Of a stretch of DNA of 64,000 bases, positions 23,151 through 64,000 are shown in pieces; positions within the stretch are counted from its first letter, which is position 1; each line of letters opens with the position of its first letter. The stretch lies in contig VXAA01003849.1 in assembly GCA_013399115.1 (NCBI GenBank), forward strand, positions 234,338-298,337. Direction: 5' to 3'. The stretch comes from Anseranas semipalmata (taxonomy: Eukaryota; Chordata; Aves; Anseriformes; Anseranatidae). The translations under genes and the position numbers were made by a program. The notes beneath the pieces were generated by a model. It did not search any database and had not been told where the DNA came from. It was given only the letters and a program-made list of their open reading frames with translations.

Positions 23151-26100
23151 AAGTCAACTATAAAATTGTATACATGTTTTCAAATAGTTACTATTTTTAG
23201 TCAATGAGGAAATCAGCACCACTTCTGGTGGGTTTTGAATTGGACTCTCAAATCCTGTTTGCTTTATGAGGAGGGAGGAAAGGAAAATTGTAAAATAGTT
23301 ACATAATCCCATCATTGTAATTACCGAAGATGTACCCGTGGCAGAACCACATTATGCTTGTCATTTTGTGGCATTCAACTCCTCAACAAGCTTTATGCAA
23401 AGCAGGATAGTGAACTAGGTGGCGGAGAATAGCTGTCCTTATGGGTCTTCTGACCACTTTTTATTGCTCTTTCCAGCGCTGTGATCAAAATGAATTTATA
23501 TAAAGATCAATAATGAGAATAGTGATTTATGAATTAAATTAGACTCTCACTTAGGGATGCATCTTCCTTTTTTGAGACACTGATTTAAGAAGTTGTAAAT
23601 CTTACTGATAGGGCTTTGTGATTTGAAATGTATCATGACAGTTAATGACTACCTGTATTGTTGTACCATTTTCAAAGGCAAATTTTATTGGGCTGGAAAA
23701 CAGCAGTAAAGTCTAATCTGGGGGATCAGTTTAATTTTGCCCTCACATATAAAAAAAATACGGCTGACTTCAGTGGGACTAGTATTCAGATAAATAGTGG
23801 AAGAATTGGGCTCTGTATTAGTTGTGCTTTGGGAAAGCTGTTTGTAGGACACTAAAGAAAGGACCAAACTTATGCATTAAACATTTGCAACAGAAGTATC
23901 TTCTTCATGTCTTAGAATTCATGATTTGTGGATCTTTTAATAATAGCTAGTCTTACCTTGTATATGACACACGGATTTTTATATGTAGGTGTAAATAATG
24001 CTGGATTGATGGACTTAGGTTTTAGTTGAGATAGTGAGGATGAAGTGGGTGAATTTGACGGTGGGTCACACCTTATTTTAATTATATTGATGTTTAGATC
24101 ATTCAGGGTGTTAAGAATTTGAAAGATGTATTCTAAAAGCTTTCCTGACATTTGTTTCAGCCATGTAAGCAGAAAGTTCATTTGCTTGGTGGCAAGGATT
24201 TCATAGTTGGATCCAGAATTGCACCTTCTCCCATTTGCCAACCCTGATGATGTTGACTTAGAGGCTTCTTATTGACTTTGATGTCTTTACTGGCATTGAC
24301 TGATCAGTTAGCAGAGATTATTTCTGATGTTTGAGTCACTGTTGTAGACTAAATGTGTGACGAGAAGAAGTGCTATTATGTTAACCAAGCAATGACAAAT
24401 TGGTTTGGTACTATAGTAAAAGGATAAGAACTCAAAAGTTACTTACTTTGCATGCAGGTTTTGTTCCAAGTTGTTTCTTTTCTTTAACGGGGGGAGAAAG
24501 GTAGTACAGAAATATTATAGGAGAAAATTTTTGTTGTTGTTCTCTTACACATACCTTTTAAAACAAGAAGGAATTTGATTCCAAGTCAGAGCTTGTCAGA
24601 AGTCCTGTCAACTTCCACACTGATTGAGAACAGTAAATATTCCTTCAATACTACATTGTGAAAAAACAGCCGTGACAAATTTGGGGAGAATGTGATGAAC
24701 AGAATATCTAATTTTTGCTGTGTAGCAATGGCCCAGTCCTCCATCAAAGTAAGGGAAAGAACATACTCTCATGTAATGATAGTCTACATGCTGTGTTTTT
24801 CCAGATCCTAAGGTTGAGGAGTCTAAAGTTTGTGGAACAAAGGTCTCTAAACGGTAGTATGCAAACCACAGTTGGTTGAGTTAGGAGGACTGCAAAGGAG
24901 CATAAAAAGATTTCAGAAGCTGTACAGTCTGTATGTTCAACAAGCAGCAGGTACCAAAAGTGGAAGGCATATAGTTGTTTACTCATAAGGCACAGTTTTG
25001 ATAATAATAAAGTCGATTTGTTAATACATTTGACCAGTAAAGCTATAAATCTGTGTACGGTTGCTAAGACTTGAAGACTATAATGCCATAACTACCTTCT
25101 CTGTCATAATTTCTGTAAAACTAATGCAATAATAATAATTCAAGCAGAAGCGTGTATGTATGTTTTCTGTTTAGACTGTTCTAATTTGTATTTTTAAACT
25201 GTATCTTTGCCATGTACAGCTCCAAGTTCAAGAACATTTTTCTTATCCACTTACATGTTAACATGGTTCATATAAAATCCACATTTGTATTCTACATGCT
25301 TAAATTACACTTTGTGACATTCTTTCTTTGTCTTCTTATCCACAGGTGATCCCTAGATCAATTAGAAGAAAAAAATAGGTCAAATTCTCGTTGAAAATCT
25401 CTGGCATTATCTGCTGAAATTCTGTCACTGAATCAAGTGTTTTCCTGAGTAGCAGAACTACCAAAACCTTGAGCTTCCTGTGAAGTTATGTTCTGTGGTT
25501 GCGTTTTTTTGGTGCATGAGGTCTGAAGCTTTTCCAATGCTTGAAGCATTAACTAACAAGTCTTGTCTGGACTCAAAATAAGAGTAATTTACCAGTGACA
25601 AATTGTGTTTTGCTAAAACACCATCTTGTACCAAAGCCTCAAGTTTTTCCTGCTAATCCCCCAAAATGTATTAATAGATTGCCTGTTTTTGATTGCTTTC
25701 CCAGTGTACCTGAAGTTCTGTGCTCCTCTTCTCTGTCTGCCAATGTAAGTGTCTAAAGTCTCCATCCAGGCATGTGTTCACATCCAGCGATGTACTACTC
25801 TGCTGTTCAGCAGAAAAAAAACATAAACGTCGCTATCTCTGTATTAGAGTGGTAACACAGGTCACTTATTGTAAGTACTTTTAAAACCCTTTGCATTTCT
25901 CTTAAATAGCATTCTTTTTTTTTCACTCAATTTTGTTCTTTTTCTGAGGAAACAAGGTAGCTAGGAAACTGTGCTAGCCCTTTGTGTTCTTTTGATTGTC
26001 CTGATAAGCTTTAATTGTGCATATAATTAAGCTCCTACATTTTTTCTTCTCAAATTGCTGACCATGTAGAGAAGATAATATAACCATATTAACTGAGTTA

Positions 26101-26439
26101 AACTTTAGCGTGAATATACATCTTATTAGATACCAGGCAATGGACAAAGGAGTGTCCTTATGCCATAGTCACAGAAAAAGTTCCAGTTCCAGGCAGCAGC
26201 ATCTCAGACACTAATGTCAATGAATGAAGAAACCACACTTAGTCATTACTGTGTGCAAAGATTATGTTTCTTACCTTATCTTATTATTGTTCTGTCTGGA
26301 CTAAGTTCTCTTCCCTGCCTAGTATCTTCCATCAGCTGTGACCGTCTTCATTTTCCTTCCTGGTCTTTTCTTTCTACAAGTTTCTCAGTCAGTCTTCACT
26401 CTCACTCTGGAGTGAAGATTCTGCCTCCAGAGCTTTAGA

Positions 26440-26990
26440 GTCCCTCTTTTTCTCCCAGCAATTAAAGGGTTTGGTTTCTCTGTCCCAAGGTCTTCTCTTC
26501 TTACATCTTCTCTCTCCTCCCTCTCGCCCCTACTGCCTGCAGGCATTCTTCTGCCCAATCTGTTTCCTCTTGGACTGTTTATTCTTAACAGTGCCTTATC
26601 TCTTTTTGCCCTCATTGAGGATTTCCCTTTTTCTCTGCCCTTAGCTGACATTGGATGACTCTCCTTCCCAATTCTGTTCGCCCTGAGGAAGCTCTTTTTC
26701 AGACCCACCATTAGCAAAGTGGAATCTTCTCGCCCAAGAAGGATGGAAGGTACTGCCAGGAGGTGAGGGGGGGCCGGGGAAGCTGCCTTACCTGTGCAGA
26801 GAGATGGGGCCTGCTCAGTGGGGTCTCATGTACTGGCTGCAGCGACACATCCCGGGGTGTTGAGCAGCTCTCAGCTTCTCCTACCTGTTCTTTCTCCTTT
26901 TTCTTCTCCACCTCTCTGTCTTCATCCCACTTCACTTTCTCTTCCTTCCCCTTTCTTCTAGGCTTGTTTAAACATGTCCAGTAAGCTTTT
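26440..26990. repeat. Pyrimidine-rich low-complexity zone
   Basis: Long C/T-rich stretches on the plus strand. The highly charged open frames on the opposite strand (R/E/K-rich) are by-products of this composition. Confidence 0.6.
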
Positions 26991-27500
26991 TCTTCTTGCA
27001 CAACACTTTACTGAACCATTCTTCTTAAAAAAAAAAAAAAAATCATTTTAACAGCTTGCCTTTTTATGCCTTTTTCCTGCTTCTTCAGTGCTTTTACTTA
27101 TTTATGTGTTTTTACATTTAGAAGTGTGGTCTTTTTGAAGAGAAGGAATAGCTGCAGATGAAGAAAAAATGCCCAGTACTCTTGTCAGTTTTCTTCAGAC
27201 TTCTTTCCAATGTGTTTAGTGCAACTAAGGGGAACTGGCCAGTCTCTCTGGATAAGGCAGGCCGACCGGCTCCGGGACACCTTTCCAGGGCTCAGCTGTG
27301 TGTTTTTAGTGGCAGAACTGCTTCAATTCTGCTTTCAGCAGAGCAGCAAAAATTGAACCAGATTTTCTTCATCACTTTATTGGTCCAGCTGGACTTAGAG
27401 AGGATTGCCAAAATAGCAGAGCTTATGAGAGGTGCCATAATCATCCTCTCTGACAACCCCTGCTATCGTTCAGCAGTCCAAGAAAGCAACATGATTTAAT

Positions 27501-61184
<33,684 letters not shown>

Positions 61185-61317
61185 GTTTGCCTTAAATTCT
61201 CACTTTGCAGTATTATCCAGAAAGTCTGTTATTAATGCCAGTATTAGAGGCGTTCTAAAAGTGATGTCAGGATCTCTCCTTTCTAAAGTACTAATTGTAG
61301 ATGCCGGGAGTTTTGCA

Positions 61318-61357
61318 AAAGCAGTAGTATCACATTCCTCTCTCCAGCCATAATAAA
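61318..61357 (+). repeat. 40-base dispersed motif, copy 2
   Basis: Starts 'aaagcagtagtatcac', followed by 'attcctctctccag' and 'ccataataaa'. Same strand as copy 1, 702 bases downstream. Confidence 0.85.
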
Positions 61358-63220
61358 GCATTTGAACTAACTGTTCAGTTATGTGTCACAGAGAAGTATG
61401 GCCTGTGTAGCCCCACAGGCGTGACCAGAGAAAAGCTGCGTAACTTCAGCCTTATTTCAAAATAATTGGAAAAGATAAACCTTAAACTCACCCAAGAGCT
61501 ATTAAAAACATATAGAAGTCTCTGAGAATAAATGTCATTTTTTTAAACCCACTCTCTGTAGCTGAAACCAATGGGTTGTTAACTCCGAAGGGAACACCGA
61601 AGAGTGCCATACATACTCTGTGAGACTCTGCTATGGCTATGGCAGCCACCTTTGCGCTGCAGGGTGAGGGCAGTGACAGCAGATACTGACAGTGCCTGGG
61701 CTGGTGGAAGCCTGGAGCTGTAATATGCTGTCAGGGCACCAGAGGGGCAAGCTGACTTGGAGTCTTGTCTGTCTATGTACAAGGTGGACTGCGTCTTGTT
61801 GGTGTAGCCACAGACTCGGAGCATGTGTTGCATTGCAGTAGTAGCAGTCTTCCCACGTCCATACAGAACAAGTGGTGGACTTACTTACCTTTTACATTGG
61901 AGACAAGATTGGGGTTCACTGTCCAGTACATTTGTATGGCCGGTGAATCATTTGAAGTTTCTAGATGATAATGCTCAACACATTCTCTTTGCAGAGAGAT
62001 TGAGGGATTTGGCACATGGGTAACTTTCGATTCATTTCTGCAGTGGTGTAGAATATATGCCCCTAACTACTCGAGCTGTATATATAAAAGGATTTCTGAA
62101 GAGTATATCCTTAAAGGAGTCTTTTAAATAATGTCCTACATAGTCTAGAGAAAAGCACTCGAGGGATATAATGTCTCTCTGAAGATTGTCGGTGCGGCCA
62201 GAGTAATTCTGTTGCTGTCTACCAGGCAGTGCATATTTAAAGAATGAGAAAGAAACTTTTTTCTTTTCCTTTGCACTCTTTGGAGAGTTACTTGAAGGTG
62301 ACTTTCATTTCAAGCTTTTGAAACAAGATCAACAGAAAGAATTGCAAACCAGAGAGTTTCATCAGTGCCCTCCAGCTACCTTGAAGGAATTTAGAGCTTC
62401 TGTTCATGAAGAGAAGAATTATTCACATGTCAGTGATGAGGTCTAAAAGGCCTCAAATGGTAAAGCTGCTAGGCTGGAGGATAATCTTTACAGGGGATAG
62501 ATGGTGTAGCTCTATGCAGTAAGCATTTGAGAAAGAAGCATTAATGGAAATTATGTAAGGAGAAATCCTTCAAATAACAGGAGGTAGAACCAAAGAGCTC
62601 AAATGGTCCTAGGTACCTGATACAGGCTGCTCTGAAATTAACCCATAGGTGATCCGGAACATTAACCTGCAGCTCTTATTTTGCTTTTGAAGGATGAATA
62701 ATTTGGGTAAAGGAATAGTTAAATTAGTGAGTGCATAAAAATAACAGCTTTTTACTGTTACAGTAACAACAGTAACCTTGTCTTATGCTATATAGTTGTT
62801 TCTTATTTGAAAGCTAATTGTGGCTTGTTCTTTGCACATGCCAAATTTTTGTAACCAATTATTTAAAATTAATATTCTTACTGTTGCCAAGTAAGTGTAA
62901 CTAGTAATCTGCTTGAAGTAATCATTTCCATTTCCATTCTCTTGAATTGTGGGAATTGCGCCTCTGACACAGAAACCTTCTGTAAGGATTAGGATCAGAG
63001 CATACAAAGTTTTTTTTACAGGAAGAGAGGACAAATCCCAAAATGAAGGGACTCCCCCTGAAGGAGAGTTTAATTCTATCCCTGAGGATCCATTTCAAGG
63101 ATTCTGCCCCCATTTTTACTCTCGTTCTTATTTTGTGCTGAGTGCCATCGGTCACCCCCATGGCTATGCTCTTAATTTCAAGGACAGAAATCTTCCATGG
63201 GCATTTTGGCATTTCTTGAA

Positions 63221-63260
63221 GCATTTCAGAAACAAATGAAGCATTTCAGAAACAAATGAA
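63221..63260. repeat. Perfect 20-base tandem duplication
   Basis: 'gcatttcagaaacaaatgaa' occurs twice, head to tail, without mismatch. Confidence 0.97.
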
Positions 63261-64000
63261 ATACGTTAAGAAAAAAAGAAAAAGAAGAAGAAAAGGTAAA
63301 CTGAATATCTTTTGTGAAAATTAAGTTGTTAATCTGCTGTATTTGACATCTCTGTTTCAATCAGTAAACAAAACATGGGCTCTTTGCACTGAGTTAATGA
63401 AAAAGTTTCTCCAGTGTGTAACAAAACATGAGCAAACAAAAGTCAGTAAGATAATAATGATTCTTCAATAAATGTCTTTTGTTTTTGGGGTTGGTATCAG
63501 AAAGCAATGTTATGGCTAGGCTTAAAAAAATATCAGCCATTTTCAGTTTTCAGTTGATGGTGCTAATGAAATAGCAGTATTTTTCAAAATACATTGTCTG
63601 TTAAAGAAAGACAAATGTTGTAGTTAAAGGCATTGCTATAATGTTTCTTACATCCACATTTAAAAAAAAAATTAGGATCGTGGTAGTCATTATTACATGT
63701 TTCTGATGGGGTGCTATGATGTGATGAAATATAACATCAGAGCCTCATCTTAAAATCCCAGAGATTCCAAAATAATTTTTCTTAATATGAGTTCCTATAA
63801 TACTTTATTGTCACATTTGACCATTAAGATTGATGTACAAGCTAGTCATTGACAAAATACCAATAGCATCTTATAAAATAAACACTCCACTTCCTGAAGG
63901 TTGGAGGACAAGTGCTTCTTCTTCAAATAACTTTATTTTTCCTCACTGTTAGGGTGGTTCAGCCTCAGTGCAACTGAAGTGTTGAAGTCAGACCAGTAAG

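Larger units (their letters stand above)
20101..27500. other. Intergenic interval between NCAPG and FAM184B
   Basis: Divergent intergenic DNA. It contains a GC-rich block (22325-22680), a GT microsatellite (23128-23150) and a pyrimidine-rich zone (26440-26990). I see no spliced-exon homology and no intact DCAF16-like single-exon gene, which occupies this place in mammals. Confidence 0.7.
61185..64000 (+). other. FAM184B intron or downstream region
   Basis: Follows the last placed exon. It contains the second copy of the 40-base motif, a richer stretch at 61560-61880 without a convincing frame, a possible exon remnant at 62315-62350 and a perfect 20-base tandem duplication (63221-63260). The C-terminal FAM184B exons (the conserved EWF..YF end) are not seen. 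Confidence 0.6.

Noticed and set aside
26385..27001. Two charged minus-strand open frames of 96-110 codons
   Set aside because: They are the complement of a pyrimidine-rich low-complexity tract, with composition-driven K/R/E runs.
62949..63239. 96-codon open frame after an acceptor-like TTTTTTTACAG at about 63019
   Set aside because: It does not resemble any FAM184B C-terminal exon and has no heptad pattern. Kept out for lack of support, though the splice-like site was noted.

Overview
This window is nuclear DNA from a bird. The evidence is CR1 LINE fragments in both orientations with the avian-type 3' end, AT-rich introns carrying GT-AG-spliced vertebrate exons, and two vertebrate genes in the divergent order of the LCORL-NCAPG-FAM184B-MED28-LAP3 neighbourhood. 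The sequence does not identify the species.

Left part (about 1-19464, minus strand): NCAPG, the HEAT-repeat G subunit of condensin I. Twelve coding exons can be placed, from the initiator methionine (19464) to an exon ending at 1745. The gene continues off the left edge. Exon phases show that one exon of 3n+1 bases is missing between 7274 and 4854. The same interval holds a single N at 6120, next to a G run.

Middle (about 19080-27900): a CpG-rich bidirectional-promoter type region with a 15-base gap (19736-19750), then about 8 kb of intergenic DNA. A cell-cycle CDE/CHR-like element lies about 200 bases upstream of the NCAPG start codon. No DCAF16 gene is visible between NCAPG and FAM184B, although mammals have one there.

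Right part (27912 to the right edge, plus strand): FAM184B, a long coiled-coil protein. Exon 1 (45 codons) is separated by a 16-kb intron from a 254-codon exon 2. Further exons are at 49932, 57704, 59160, 60459 and 61000. A homologous but oddly bounded exon is at 56469. The stretch that should join exon 2 to the 49932 exon was not found. Decayed coiled-coil coding remnants of uncertain parentage lie in that gap (47703-48410). The 3' end of the gene was not found.

Unexplained features: a possible small minus-strand gene inside FAM184B intron 1 (about 35691-36406), a 40-base motif repeated in two successive FAM184B introns, a GC-AG intron, and an apparent loss of a splice donor. NCAPG acts in mitotic chromosome compaction, and FAM184B's role is unknown. 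The two genes are neighbours, not a pathway; NCAPG-LCORL and its surroundings are known from vertebrate body-size genetics.
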